A stretch of 64,000 nucleotides of DNA from Tritrichomonas musculus. Lineage: Eukaryota > Parabasalia > Tritrichomonadida > Tritrichomonadidae. This document shows positions 38,096 to 47,769 of the stretch, one piece after another. The notes beneath the pieces are model-generated. The model had not been told where the DNA came from, ran no database searches, and was given only the letters and a program-made list of their open reading frames with translations. Location: NCBI GenBank assembly GCA_039105265.1, contig JAPFFF010000018.1, positions 1,984,001 to 2,048,000 on the forward strand, given 5' to 3'. A program made the translations under genes and the position numbers. Each line of letters begins with the position of its first letter. The first letter of the stretch is position 1.

Positions 38096-38625
38096 TTATT
38101 TTTTCTTGGAAACAGGTACATTATGAACATTATGAACTGCAACTCGAACACTGGGTTTGACGATTTTTTTCACAGGCTTTCTCTGTTTTGGAGGAGGCAA
38201 TTTTCCAACTTTTGGCTTTGGAGGAGGTTGTGCTTTAGGAGGTGGAGGAGCAACTTTTATTGGAACTTCTTCTTCTTCATCTGAAGGTTCTTCCTCTTCC
38301 TCTTCTTCATCTGAATCTGAGAAAATTTCTTCGTTTGGATCAAAGTTTTCTACTTCTTCTAATTCTTGTTCTGTAATTGGCTCAAAATCGTCTGGAGCGT
38401 CAAGCTGTAGCAAAACATATTTTCGTATTTCGGAAACTAATTGATTATCTGGATAATTTGTTAAGACTGTCATAAGAAAATAAAAAAATACTCGCATTTG
38501 CTATTACAAGGGCTTTACTATAATCTCGAATTTCAAGATATTTTGTCAACTGATGTTAAAAAATAAAACAAAAAAGTACATACATATTCTAAAGCTTTAG
38601 GAGATCCTTCTTTTTCTCCATTCAT
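38096..38625 (-). CDS. Small acidic, proline-rich protein with two short introns
   Basis: Spliced CDS: exon 1 38625-38584 (MNGEKEGSPKALEY), exon 2 38549-38492, exon 3 38466-38096; 156 residues. The start is chosen because a TTTTCAAAA element ends one base before this ATG, and because splicing restores a continuous helix pair: LTKYLEIRDYSKALVIANAI joined to LTNYPDNQLVSEIRKYVLLQ. Without splicing, the long frame would begin with an implausible MRVFFYFLM read from intron sequence. After the helical part comes an E/D-rich stretch (SDSDEEEEEEEPSDEEEE), a PPPPKAQPPPKPK segment and a basic tail ending VSKKK. No family name can be given; the helices look like a single TPR-like hairpin. The gene lies head to tail with the HDAC gene. 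Confidence 0.75.
38467..38491 (-). other. Spliceosomal intron 2 (25 nt)
   Basis: Begins GTATTT and ends TCTTATGACAG on the minus strand, 25 nt long, the size of the minimal introns known in Trichomonas. It interrupts a codon (A|TC, Ile), and removal joins ANA to ILTNYPDNQ in frame. Confidence 0.7.
38550..38583 (-). other. Spliceosomal intron 1 (34 nt)
   Basis: Begins GTATGTAC and ends TTTTTTAACATCAG on the minus strand. GTATGT is the conserved trichomonad 5' splice site, and the 3' end resembles the known ACTAACACACAG combined branch/acceptor motif. Phase 0. Confidence 0.75.
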
Positions 38626-38626
38626 A

Positions 38627-38640
38627 AAATTTTTGAAAAT
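38627..38640 (-). promoter_or_regulatory. TTTTCAAAA initiator-like element of the two-intron gene
   Basis: Minus strand ATTTTCAAAAATTT, one base before the ATG at 38625. The extremely short leader supports both the element and the chosen start. Confidence 0.55.
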
Positions 38641-38882
38641 TAAATAAACGTGCTTTTTTGAATGGTTAACAAAAAAAATTTTAAAAATGCTAATCTTTCG
38701 CATATCTCCGAAATTATGATAAATATTTCAAAGAAAAAAGGTGGAGGAAAAAACCCAAAGGAAATGTGAGAAAAGAAATAATGAGAGGAAAAAGGAATAA
38801 AAAAAAAAAAAAAAAAAATAATATTTAGAAAATAAAATAGGTTTATGAGGAAAATAAATAAAAACATTAAGAAAAGAGTCTT

Positions 38883-41294
38883 CTACTCGCTTGAGAAAAT
38901 AAAGGTTTGAATTTGATCTTGATTATCATCATTAGGATTATTATACATTTTCTTCATTCCAACTTCAGAGTCTTTATTTTTCTGTACAGCTATAATTGAG
39001 AGAGTAACACTAGAAGGGGTGAAAAACATTGCAATTGGATAAAATCCGTCTGTTAAATTTATCTGAAAAGTAGACTTTTTACGTGTTACGTCCCATACGT
39101 TGACTCTAGAGTCACTTGATCCTGAAAACAAAAACAAATGATCCAAATAATTGGCTGTTGTTATAGCAGTCACGGGACCACAATGTCTCAAAAAGCTGGT
39201 TTCAGCAATAAATTCATCTAAGCTCCACTTTTTGAGAGTCATGTCTTTTGAACCAGAGAAAAATGAATTTCCTTCTGATGGATAAAGAGAAGTAATTCCC
39301 ATTGTATGGCCTGTTAAGCTGGCTATTAAGGTTTCATCAGGACCATAGACATGTATAACTGGGTAATCTTCAGAAGCAACAACTAAATTTTGGCCAACAG
39401 TGATCATTGATGTTATTTTCCCGAGTTTTTCATCATCAATCTGTTTTCGGCAATTTCTTCCATGTGTCCAATCGACGTATGCAAGTTCAATTCCTAATCT
39501 TCTTGGAAGATCTTCAAAATTCTTTTTGAATTTGGCATCTTCTTTATTAGGGACCTCCTGATGATTTAGTGAATATAAATATATCTTGCTATCAACACCA
39601 ACAGCAACATTTCCGTTCCAGATTGTAATGGCAGACTGATTAATTAAATCTTTCCTGATATATAAAGTATCAATGCATTGAAATGAATTTAAATCAAAAG
39701 TGCGGACACGAACATCTCCTTGAATCCAAACTGTGTTGTTTTGCACAAACATTGAATTAGCTCGGAGGAAGAAGCCAGTTTGGCTATCAGCATTATTTTC
39801 GCCTATCACAAGTTGATGATATCTGGATTCATGATTGAAAACAACACTTAGTGGATCGCCTGTTGTTGGCATGAAAGCAGCTGCTTCAACATTACACAAA
39901 ATTGTGCATGTTCGATTTCCATTTTCGTATTTGCCTAGATAAAATGATCTGAGAGCATTGTTTAAGGTTGGAGGAGGTTTAAAATTCTTTGAATAATATA
40001 TGAATGGAGAGCCTTCGATTAAATCGGAATTTATATTTGAATCGGTATCCACAGGCTCGTTGTTATATCTTTGAGTGGTAACTGAAAATGTTCGACGTAT
40101 TTGATTTCTTGAGTAAATGAAAAGAGTGGTAACATCTTTTGATAAAATAACTGGAATTCCGCATTTATCAGAAAATAGCTTCAAAGTGCGAACAAAAACA
40201 TCTTCAAGTTTTAGTTGTTTTTCTAGCCGAACTTGGTCGTTGGATCCACGGAGTTTTTTGAAATATCTATAGCAATTTGGAAGAAACTTGTTGTATATTT
40301 CATATTTGATTTGGTCCATCTTTCCACCTGTAATATCTTGATCAAAATCAGGTGGCTCAGGAAGTTCGTCGTCGCTTTCTTCTTCATTTTTAGTTTCTTC
40401 TTCTTCATCACTTTGAGCATTTTGGTTACTAGCTTGATTTGTGGTATTATTTTGGACTTTAGAAGTTTTATCAGCGTCTTCATTTGCTGTCTGCTGAGAT
40501 GATTGATCTTTATTACTTTCTGATTTAATTTGTGGATATGAATCATCTTTGTTAGCTTCTTTTTCATATGAATATATAGATTTAAATAGTGGAATTTCCC
40601 CGGAAGAGCTAGGATATTCGCCATAAGTTGAATAAATATCATTTCTGTTCGAATCAATAGGACAAGCATATTGTGGTAATTCGCTGGGAGTTTCATTTGG
40701 TACTTGAGATTGCCCTTGCTGTAGAGGAGGTAGAGCTTGCGCTTGAGGCAATGGCATTGACTGTTGAGCTTGGGGTGGTATCGGTTGTATTTGTTGCATG
40801 GGTGGCGGCAATTGTTGTAATGGCGATTGCATTTGCTGTAAACTTAATGACGTTTGTTTTGAGAAGTTTTCGACAAATGGTGGCAGCATTGGTCTTTGGG
40901 TTTGTATTTGATCTGAATGAATTGAGAATGGCGGAAGAATTTGGCCCTTCACATCATTTTGACTAGCAATAGGTTGATTATCAACTGGTGCTTCAGTCTG
41001 ATTATTAGGATCAGATGGATTAAGTATTCTATCCTTATTGTTAGTGAACCATACACGAACTAATTTTTCATTCCAGCGTCCGGGATTAACTTTATTTAGT
41101 TTCTCTGTTGTTTCTGTATTAATTCTTTTTCGATCTTGAGAGCGTTTTGCAAACGAAAAATAGGTTTGAATATTATCCTTTAATATTTGGAATTCTTGTT
41201 GATTTGTAAAATATCGATCATTCGCTTTTTTGTCTGCTTCCATCTTGTTTTGAACTTTTTCACAGTTAGAGAAAATGTTGAAAATTTTTGTCAT
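38883..41294 (-). CDS. Homeodomain-like N-terminus fused to WD40 repeats
   Basis: 803 residues from ATG 41294, or 786 from the second ATG at 41243. The latter is preferred because an ATTTTCAACATTTT element lies between them and would be the promoter. Residues about 25-90 resemble a divergent homeodomain: an amphipathic helix (QQEFQILKDNIQTYFSFAKR) and a recognition helix WNEKLVRVWFTNNKDR with the WFxNxK/R signature. Then a P/Q-rich stretch (about 135-210), an acidic serine/asparagine stretch (about 290-345), and a C-terminal half with WD40-like units (GHTMGITSLYPSEGNSFFSG, SGSSDSRVNVWDV). A DNA-binding head on a propeller suggests a chromatin or transcription role, which is inference. The WD part could also be a six- or seven-blade propeller of a scaffold. 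Confidence 0.75.
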   Translation of the reverse strand: MTKIFNIFSNCEKVQNKMEADKKANDRYFTNQQEFQILKDNIQTYFSFAKRSQDRKRINTETTEKLNKVNPGRWNEKLVRVWFTNNKDRILNPSDPNNQTEAPVDNQPIASQNDVKGQILPPFSIHSDQIQTQRPMLPPFVENFSKQTSLSLQQMQSPLQQLPPPMQQIQPIPPQAQQSMPLPQAQALPPLQQGQSQVPNETPSELPQYACPIDSNRNDIYSTYGEYPSSSGEIPLFKSIYSYEKEANKDDSYPQIKSESNKDQSSQQTANEDADKTSKVQNNTTNQASNQNAQSDEEEETKNEEESDDELPEPPDFDQDITGGKMDQIKYEIYNKFLPNCYRYFKKLRGSNDQVRLEKQLKLEDVFVRTLKLFSDKCGIPVILSKDVTTLFIYSRNQIRRTFSVTTQRYNNEPVDTDSNINSDLIEGSPFIYYSKNFKPPPTLNNALRSFYLGKYENGNRTCTILCNVEAAAFMPTTGDPLSVVFNHESRYHQLVIGENNADSQTGFFLRANSMFVQNNTVWIQGDVRVRTFDLNSFQCIDTLYIRKDLINQSAITIWNGNVAVGVDSKIYLYSLNHQEVPNKEDAKFKKNFEDLPRRLGIELAYVDWTHGRNCRKQIDDEKLGKITSMITVGQNLVVASEDYPVIHVYGPDETLIASLTGHTMGITSLYPSEGNSFFSGSKDMTLKKWSLDEFIAETSFLRHCGPVTAITTANYLDHLFLFSGSSDSRVNVWDVTRKKSTFQINLTDGFYPIAMFFTPSSVTLSIIAVQKNKDSEVGMKKMYNNPNDDNQDQIQTFIFSSE

Positions 41295-41834
41295 ATTGAA
41301 TAATAATTTTTTAAAATTTAAATTTTTATTAAAAAATATATTTTGTATACTATTCTTATTATAATTCCTAAAATTAGTAAATTTATATTTTTGGCGGGGT
41401 TTTATATTATGAAATTTTCAAAATTTCTGATACAAAAAGCATTAATAACTTTATAACCAACTTTTGAATTTTGTTTTTAAATAAGCTAACATAATAAAAA
41501 ATCAATTTGAAATCATAACTTTATCTAAATATCAAAATATTAGGAAAAAGATAAAAAAGGATAATAATCAGTCTCTTATATATGTAAATAGATATACTGC
41601 TATATTTGATATTCAAAATGTAATCAATTTAATTTATAATCAATTTTATAATGATTTAAAAATGATATATATCATATAAAATGATTCTGATGAGCTATAT
41701 ACAACAATCAATTTTATATATGTGCAAAAACTCTTAAAAAAGATTTTTTAATTTTTTTAATACTTAGCCTTTATTTTATTGAACTTCACCATTCAGATAA
41801 ATTCTTTGTAAACGTACAGCGACCATTATAGAAT
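41295..41834. other. AT-rich divergent intergenic region
   Basis: Separates the minus-strand homeodomain/WD40 gene from the plus-strand small gene. No other gene is seen. ATTGAACTTCACCATTCAG near 41778-41796 is a possible TCA-type start site for the small gene. Confidence 0.35.
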
Positions 41835-42041
41835 ATGTCAACTCATAAAATAACTCCTTCATCAGAAATGCCTCCTGATTTTACAGATCCAAGAAGCCCA
41901 TTGAAAGGAAGATCTCCGGTTCCATGGTCAAAAAAAATGAAAACTTCGCGAATTGAAAATCATAGTCAAAATCAAATAGCAGATCCTTTAGTAAAATCAT
42001 TTCATTTTGAAGAAGATCACAAAAAAGTTAAAAAGATTTAA
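41835..42041 (+). CDS. Small hypothetical protein, 68 residues
   Basis: ATG-initiated frame encoding MSTHKITPSSEMPPDFTDPR...PVPWSKKMKTS and a charged tail KVKKI. Composition is rich in P, S, K and H and unlike the low-complexity translation of the AT-rich surroundings, which supports it being real. The SPLKGRSPVPWS stretch looks like a short linear motif region with possible proline-directed phosphorylation sites. No family recognised. It could be a chance frame, but the codon content is convincing. Confidence 0.5.
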   Translation: MSTHKITPSSEMPPDFTDPRSPLKGRSPVPWSKKMKTSRIENHSQNQIADPLVKSFHFEEDHKKVKKI

Positions 42042-42365
42042 TAGAATTAGATAGCTCATTTTATTACTTAAACCAATAATTATGAGTAAATAATATTTAC
42101 TAAAATCGAATTCTTTCTAATTATATACGCATATAAAACAAAATTAATAAACAAGTGATTTTGTAAAATAGAGTTAGTGCATTCATCAGTTTCATTACAA
42201 TTTATAAATAAAAAAAGCATTAATTAAATTTATAATTTGAGATTTCTAAATATAAACTTCTGAGGAAAAAGTCGGCCTAGTTTTGGTGTATAAAAAGCAA
42301 ATTATACTTTCTTTTTCATTGATAAAATATGAAACAAATGAAATGCAAGTACAATAATAAAAGTT
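42042..42365. other. Convergent intergenic region
   Basis: AT-rich 3' flanks of two convergent genes; nothing else seen. Confidence 0.4.
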
Positions 42366-43817
42366 CTAAGGAGGATTTCTTCCATGTAAAACAGGAATTT
42401 TATTTTTTCTTTTGAGCCACTGAAAAACAGAAATTATAACCAATATTATAATAAGCAATGTTAGTAAATTTGTTCTCGCAAGCTGTTTATCAAGTCTTTG
42501 TTTGACAAGAATTACTTTTTCAGAAACTTCATTGTTCATTTGCTCCAAGCCGTCTACAATACGAATTGATAATTCTGCTCTTTCAGATGCTCTTGATGCT
42601 TCCTCATTGACATCATTTGCAAACGTCATAACTCCTTTAACTTTTTCTTCTAACGCCGATACATCATTTCCAACAGTTTGAAATTCTTTTGCAGCTTCGC
42701 GAGAAGCTGCAATAACTACATCTTGAGCCTTTGCTAAAGCTGAAGATGGAGAAGGTAATTTTGCAATAACTTTAGAAAGACCATCAGCTATTTTTTGACC
42801 AGATGGACTGCAATTTTGACCGTCAATATTACCAAATAAGTCATCTTCGTGTATCATATCAAGATTTAATGAAACTTTCGCTTGTGAAAGTGTTGTTATT
42901 GGATCTGGAGATTTAGCGAGCATTAACCTCCACATCGTTCGTAAAGTTTCTGAATTACAATTGCCAACTGGTAAGCCATTTTCACTTTGGAATTGATGAA
43001 TCGCAGTGGTCGTGTTTTTAATGTCGTTTCCTGGATCTTGAGCAATCTTTGATAATGATATGCGAACAAAGCGTTGCATTGCTCTGAGCTGTTTAACCGA
43101 AATTGGAGTAATACATGCGCGTCCAATTAAATCATTTGGAAAACATTTGGAATGAAATATAGACATTGATTGCTTTAATGATCCAAAATAATAAAATTCG
43201 TCTTCTTTGATACTTTTTGAATAATTTAAAATATTAGGTGGAGAAAAGCAAAAGAATTCAAGGAGACCGTGAATTTCTACAAATAAAGATCGTAAAGTTG
43301 TCGGTGTATCTGAAACGTCATATAATTTATGAAATAAGTTATCGAGCTCTTGTATTGATTGATTTCGAATATATTTCCTTGAAAGTTGTGGGATAACATC
43401 GAGATGTGCGTATGCTGCAAATTTATGAAATGTTATATAAGCCTCAGGCCATTTCCCGCCCTTAACAGATATACTATTATACTTTGCAGATAGTGATATT
43501 AATTGTTTTGGTGGTAAATAAATAATAGTTCCTTTTTCCGGATTTTCAAATTTTGATTTCAATCCATATTTTTCAAATTTTGGAGGATCTCCTGGCATTT
43601 GAAATTGATAAAATTTTACAGATGATGACGTTTTCCCTGGCGTTTGAACTGGGGCAACCCAAAAAGCGGCATCTATTTGGTCAAGGCAATCAATAAAAGC
43701 ATATAATTTATAGCCTTCTAATTCGTAAGAATTTCCTGTATATTTAGCTCCTTGTAGAAATGAACCAGGATTTAACTCTGGTAATTCTGGAAAAAGATAA
43801 TAATTATTTGCAGACAT
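42366..43817 (-). CDS. Tail-anchored membrane protein with coiled coil
   Basis: 483 residues from ATG 43817, with an ATTTTCAAAAATTT element 7 bp upstream. The N-terminal 190 residues are a mixed fold (LPELNPGSFLQGAKYTG; AYITFHKFAAYAHLDVIPQL), followed by a mostly helical region. At about 265-305 AIHQFQSENGLPVGNCNSET resembles the small three-helix peptidoglycan-binding-like fold (FQ..NGL...G....T), a weak similarity. Residues about 370-445 form a coiled coil, and the C-terminus has one hydrophobic segment (LLTLLIIILVIISVFQWL) followed by a basic tail (KRKNK), typical of a tail anchor with the bulk in the cytosol. The architecture suggests an organelle or vesicle membrane adaptor, which is inference; no family name is secure. 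Confidence 0.75.
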   Translation of the reverse strand: MSANNYYLFPELPELNPGSFLQGAKYTGNSYELEGYKLYAFIDCLDQIDAAFWVAPVQTPGKTSSSVKFYQFQMPGDPPKFEKYGLKSKFENPEKGTIIYLPPKQLISLSAKYNSISVKGGKWPEAYITFHKFAAYAHLDVIPQLSRKYIRNQSIQELDNLFHKLYDVSDTPTTLRSLFVEIHGLLEFFCFSPPNILNYSKSIKEDEFYYFGSLKQSMSIFHSKCFPNDLIGRACITPISVKQLRAMQRFVRISLSKIAQDPGNDIKNTTTAIHQFQSENGLPVGNCNSETLRTMWRLMLAKSPDPITTLSQAKVSLNLDMIHEDDLFGNIDGQNCSPSGQKIADGLSKVIAKLPSPSSALAKAQDVVIAASREAAKEFQTVGNDVSALEEKVKGVMTFANDVNEEASRASERAELSIRIVDGLEQMNNEVSEKVILVKQRLDKQLARTNLLTLLIIILVIISVFQWLKRKNKIPVLHGRNPP

Positions 43818-43824
43818 TCGATCG

Positions 43825-43838
43825 AAATTTTTGAAAAT
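43825..43838 (-). promoter_or_regulatory. TTTTCAAAA initiator-like element of the tail-anchored protein gene
   Basis: Minus strand ATTTTCAAAAATTT, 7 bases before the ATG. Confidence 0.55.
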
Positions 43839-44141
43839 TATCTATCAAAAAGTCGAAAAAATTTTAAATCAAAACTCAAATTATACAATGGCTTATATAT
43901 TAACTTTTTTTCGGATACTAAATTGTAATCAGAATTTATTCTCAATCCTGTGTAACTGGAACGAACCACTTTCGACTTAATAGTCAATTTGCTTATTTCA
44001 ATTAATATATAATAGATGATTTTTATTAATATTAGCTTTTGAAAAAACTTTATAGATTGATTTCGATAATATGAATAATAAAGAAGGTGAGATTTTTAAT
44101 ATTTTTTAATGAACAAGGTATGATTATATATCTTTTTTTTT
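43839..44141. other. Intergenic spacer
   Basis: AT-rich, about 300 bp between two minus-strand genes; nothing recognisable. Confidence 0.4.
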
Positions 44142-45518
44142 TTAGCCAATAAGAGCTCCCCCTAATCCTGTAATAATACTTTCTGCCTTCCCAGAACCAT
44201 CTTCATTTTTCGGCTCCTCATTTTTAGCTTCTTCACTTTTTCCTTCTTCATTCGCTTCAACTAAGCTTTTATCTTCGTTGCTTTGATCGTTATCTTCTTT
44301 TTGAGACGACTTCATTGTTCCATCCAAGAAATCATCAGAAATTTCTAGATCATTTTCATGTTTTTCTTCTTTTGCATCATCTTTTGAAAGCGCGTCCTTT
44401 AATACATCATTAAGTTTTGGCTCATCTTGTTTTACTTCAAATTGATTTGTTTCATCCTGATTTACTTCATTTTGATTAGTCTCATCTTTTTCTGTTTCAT
44501 TTTCGTTTTGATTATCATTAGTAAGAGTTTTATTAATAACATTATCTAGAGTTTGTTCAAGAACCGCTTCTTCCTCTTCTTTTGGTTTTTCTTCCTCTTC
44601 TTCGTTTTCTTTTTCTTCTTCCTCCTCTGTTTTGAATTTTGGTAGTATAGCTTCTGCTTGAGCATTCATATCAAGTGCTCGATAAATTTGGAAAGCAGAG
44701 AAATATAAATCTTTGGACTTTTCTATATCCCCAGCATAAGATGCAGTTTCACCCATTTCACATAAAACACCTGCTGCTTCAGCACTATCTTTTCCAAAGC
44801 ATGCTTCAAGAGATTTCATTGCTGTTTCATATTGTTCCAAAGCTTCGTTGAATTTCCCTCTATTTGCAGAAACGCGTGGTATATCTATATCTCGTCTATA
44901 AGTTAATTGCTGATCTTCTAGTGGAACATTAGCAACAGCTTTCAAAAGCTCACTTGCTCGATTCAAATTTTTAATTGCTTCGTTTCTTTTCAATGAATCT
45001 TGGATTGATAGATAAGCATCTGTTGTTTCAACAGCGATAATAACTGATTCTTCAGGTGTTGTTTCTTTTGGGTTTTCAAGTTGATGAGCTTTTGTCAAAT
45101 GTCTTATCGCAGATTTAGGTCTTCCTATTTCGTTATAATAAACACCGAGTTGAATTTCGCATCTCATTACTTGACTAGATTCTTCACCGTATTTAAATGA
45201 ACTTAATTGTTTTTGCTGAGCGATAAGAAGGAATTTATCATGTGGTTCAAGATTTTCGTCTTGTAATTGATTTTCTATTTCTTCCAATTTTTCATCTGGT
45301 GAGCGAATATCCAAAGCGTCTGGATTTTCTGAATAATATTTATCAATAAACGATCTTTGTTCTTCTTGTTTAACAGCTCGATTTGATTTATATTTTTGAG
45401 CAACTCTTGAAAGTCGAAAACAAGACGTGTCAAGTTCTTTTTGATTTAACCTTTTGACAGGTTGTCTCCTTGAAGCATCAATAACGGTATGAGTTCTTCG
45501 AGTTTGTAGTTGAGACAT
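44142..45518 (-). CDS. TPR-repeat protein with long acidic tail
   Basis: 458 residues. The basic N-terminus (MSQLQTRRTHTVIDASRRQP) is followed by helical pairs from about 100 to 300 with TPR spacing (LGVYYNEIGRPKSAIRHLTK; NRGKFNEALEQYETAMKSLE; ETASYAGDIEKSKDLYFSAF). The spacing and the GKDSAEAAGVLCEMGE unit resemble kinesin-light-chain/TTC23-like TPR proteins, an adaptor fold. From about 300 the chain is glutamate-rich and then built of degenerate short repeats (DETNQNEVNQDETNQFEVKQ), ending in a short apolar tail (ITGLGGALIG). Probably a protein-protein adaptor; the client is unknown. The 5' flank contains AATTTTCAACTCAATTTTTTC. Confidence 0.8.
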   Translation of the reverse strand: MSQLQTRRTHTVIDASRRQPVKRLNQKELDTSCFRLSRVAQKYKSNRAVKQEEQRSFIDKYYSENPDALDIRSPDEKLEEIENQLQDENLEPHDKFLLIAQQKQLSSFKYGEESSQVMRCEIQLGVYYNEIGRPKSAIRHLTKAHQLENPKETTPEESVIIAVETTDAYLSIQDSLKRNEAIKNLNRASELLKAVANVPLEDQQLTYRRDIDIPRVSANRGKFNEALEQYETAMKSLEACFGKDSAEAAGVLCEMGETASYAGDIEKSKDLYFSAFQIYRALDMNAQAEAILPKFKTEEEEEKENEEEEEKPKEEEEAVLEQTLDNVINKTLTNDNQNENETEKDETNQNEVNQDETNQFEVKQDEPKLNDVLKDALSKDDAKEEKHENDLEISDDFLDGTMKSSQKEDNDQSNEDKSLVEANEEGKSEEAKNEEPKNEDGSGKAESIITGLGGALIG

Positions 45519-46000
45519 TCTCGATACGTTTACAAAAAATTCGTTATTTCATTAATTGAAAAAATTGAGTTGAAAATTTAAAATCAATAAAATGAGTCTC
45601 CTCCAATTCACAGCATAAAAAAAATCTTTTATTCATAATAATACATCAATTTTTCTTCAATAGGCATTTTATTTACGAAATTTGACAAAAGATTATCATG
45701 AAAAAATATTAAAATTTTTATGAATTATGGTAGTTCAACGTTCTTTTGATGATTGTATAAATCAAACTTATTTAAAAAATCTTGATATAGCCATTCATTA
45801 ACGATATTAAATTATTAATTGATATGATAATCAATTTTTTAAAGATTATATCAGAAAATGCCAATATCAAGATATTCTCATAAAATTAATAATAACTAAA
45901 TAAAGTTCATTACATTATTTTTTTTTTATCAAAAAAAAAAAAAAAAATATTTAAAAATTGAATACTCACTGAAATTTTCAAAGACAAAAAAAAAAAAATT
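45519..46000. other. Divergent intergenic region with promoter element
   Basis: About 480 bp between the TPR gene (minus) and the ankyrin gene (plus). It contains poly-A tracts and an ATTTTCAAAG element close to the plus-strand ATG. Nothing coding. Confidence 0.4.
45972..45985 (+). promoter_or_regulatory. TTTTCAAAG initiator-like element of the ankyrin/LRR gene
   Basis: AAATTTTCAAAGAC, followed by an A-tract and ATG at 46001. Same element class as upstream of the HDAC and the tail-anchored protein genes. Confidence 0.45.
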
Positions 46001-47095
46001 ATGGTTGAATGTGAAATACAAAGTTATATCAAGAAACAAACGGATTTACAAGCTAGTCTACTTGAGTATATTGAAGGTGAAATGAATTTAGAAGAGAAGT
46101 TTCAAAATTTTTCTTATTTAATTTCATTTAATGAAATTCTTAAAGATCGGAATGAATTTATAGAGACCATTCAACTACTCGTTGCAATATCATGTAATCA
46201 TCACAGATCACCAACTTTTTTCGAAAAAATCGAGAATTTTCTTTTATCAATCAAAGATGAAATTCACCAACATTTAACGAATCAAGAAATATTCAAAATA
46301 TTCAATAAAAACAAACGAATTCTACTTTTTCTAGTTGAACAAAAGATTCTAGATCCGAACAGCATAAAATTTGACGTTAAAATCGATCCTGAAAAGAAAG
46401 TAGACCTGCTTCTTTACATGTATCCTGAATTTAAAAAATTGAGTAAAAATAAATCGATATATAAAGCAGTCAAAAAGTTCGATTCACAATATTTTCAAGA
46501 GAAAAGAAAAATCGGAGAGAATGAGCAATACATCTGTCAATTGATACGTGATGATATGATTGATGAATTCATATCACATGTCAACCAAAATGAAATTGAT
46601 CTTTCAATGACGATAGGGCCTTCAATTTTTGAGACCAATTCATTTTTGATATGTAAAACGGTTTCGTTGATTGAATATTCTGCGTTTTTCGGTTCTATTC
46701 AAATTTTCAAATATTTGTATTTGAATGGGGTCAGTTTTGAAAGTTCGTTATGGATTTTCGCCATTCATGGTCAATGTCATGAAATTATTCACATTTTGGA
46801 GGATAATAAAATTGAGCCAGAATCAATCAAGCTTTGTTTTAGTGAGTCTTTAAAATGTCATCACAATGAAATCGCGAATTATTTGTTGAATAATTATTCA
46901 ATTAAAAATGACTTTGATTTTGCACCTTGTATTTCTTATTATAATTATCTGTTCTTTCCAAAAAAGTTGGACTATCGTTCGTTTATTAACCTGTGCAAGC
47001 ATAATTACCTAAAGATTGTTGAGGTTCTTTGTAAATTGCCGATTTCAATGATCAATGAAAAAATAATTTCAAAAAAAAAATTTTTTTTAATTTAG
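46001..47095 (+). CDS. Ankyrin protein N-terminal block (DUF3447-type)
   Basis: 364 codons from ATG 46001. It has the layout of the trichomonad ankyrin family: a helical head (MVECEIQSYIKKQTDLQASL), KRILLFLVEQKILDPN, the conserved linker VSLIEYSAFFGSIQIFKYLY with LNGVSFESSLWIFAIHGQCH, and ankyrin-like pairs to LPISMINEK. The frame then stops just after an AATTTC sequence, which matches the start of the spacers in the kinase-ankyrin gene. The gene evidently continues through the modules at 47286 and 47624 into the block at 47770-48603. Function: scaffold or interaction protein (family inference). Confidence 0.8.
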   Translation: MVECEIQSYIKKQTDLQASLLEYIEGEMNLEEKFQNFSYLISFNEILKDRNEFIETIQLLVAISCNHHRSPTFFEKIENFLLSIKDEIHQHLTNQEIFKIFNKNKRILLFLVEQKILDPNSIKFDVKIDPEKKVDLLLYMYPEFKKLSKNKSIYKAVKKFDSQYFQEKRKIGENEQYICQLIRDDMIDEFISHVNQNEIDLSMTIGPSIFETNSFLICKTVSLIEYSAFFGSIQIFKYLYLNGVSFESSLWIFAIHGQCHEIIHILEDNKIEPESIKLCFSESLKCHHNEIANYLLNNYSIKNDFDFAPCISYYNYLFFPKKLDYRSFINLCKHNYLKIVEVLCKLPISMINEKIISKKKFFLI

Positions 47096-47285
47096 TTCCA
47101 AAAAAAATTTAGTTGTTTCTTATTGGGTTCCAATCTTAATGATTTTCAAATAAAGTTCATATAAATTAATGTTTTTCAAATGGAATTCATCACTTGAAAT
47201 CTTTTTTATGTGATTCAAAAATCTATTTTTTTTTCATAATGATATTTATTACAAAGAAATTTCATTTTTTAATGATTTTAATAAA

Positions 47286-47713
47286 TGTGCTCTTCAATTA
47301 GCAGTTGAAAAAGGAAATGATGATATTGTTAAGATATTATTGCAAAACTCAATGATTGATGTTAATTCAAAATCAATTTAAAAATCAGTTTTTAATATAA
47401 TTTCAATTTAAAAGTTTTTTTTATGAAATTTCGAATTTTTTTGTTTTCTAATTGTAATGTTTTAAAAATCAATTTTCTTATGAATCAATTCTAAATACAA
47501 TGTTTTAATGGCATTTCAATTGATTTTTTTAAATATAGTTTCAAATAAAATCAATTTTTTTAATGAAATTTAAAAAAATTATCTTTTTTCATTTAATTTC
47601 AAATGATTTTTTTTATTAATTTCACACCATTAACAACTGCCACGAAGCTAGATAATATTGGCATAGTTCAGCTTTTATTAGAATGTCCACAGATTGATAT
47701 AAATAGTTTCTAT
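47286..47713 (+). other. Two single-ankyrin 90-bp modules in spacers
   Basis: 47286-47375 encodes CALQLAVEKGNDDIVKILLQ and ten more residues; 47624-47713 encodes TPLTTATKLDNIGIVQLLLE and ten more. Both are exactly 30 codons, as in the kinase-ankyrin gene, are followed by ATTT and GTTTTC respectively, and lie in stop-filled spacers carrying AATGAAATTT cores. Confidence 0.7.
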
Positions 47714-47769
47714 GTTTTCAATTTTTTTCATTTTTATAAAATTTTCAATAAAAAAAATTTTTTTATATA

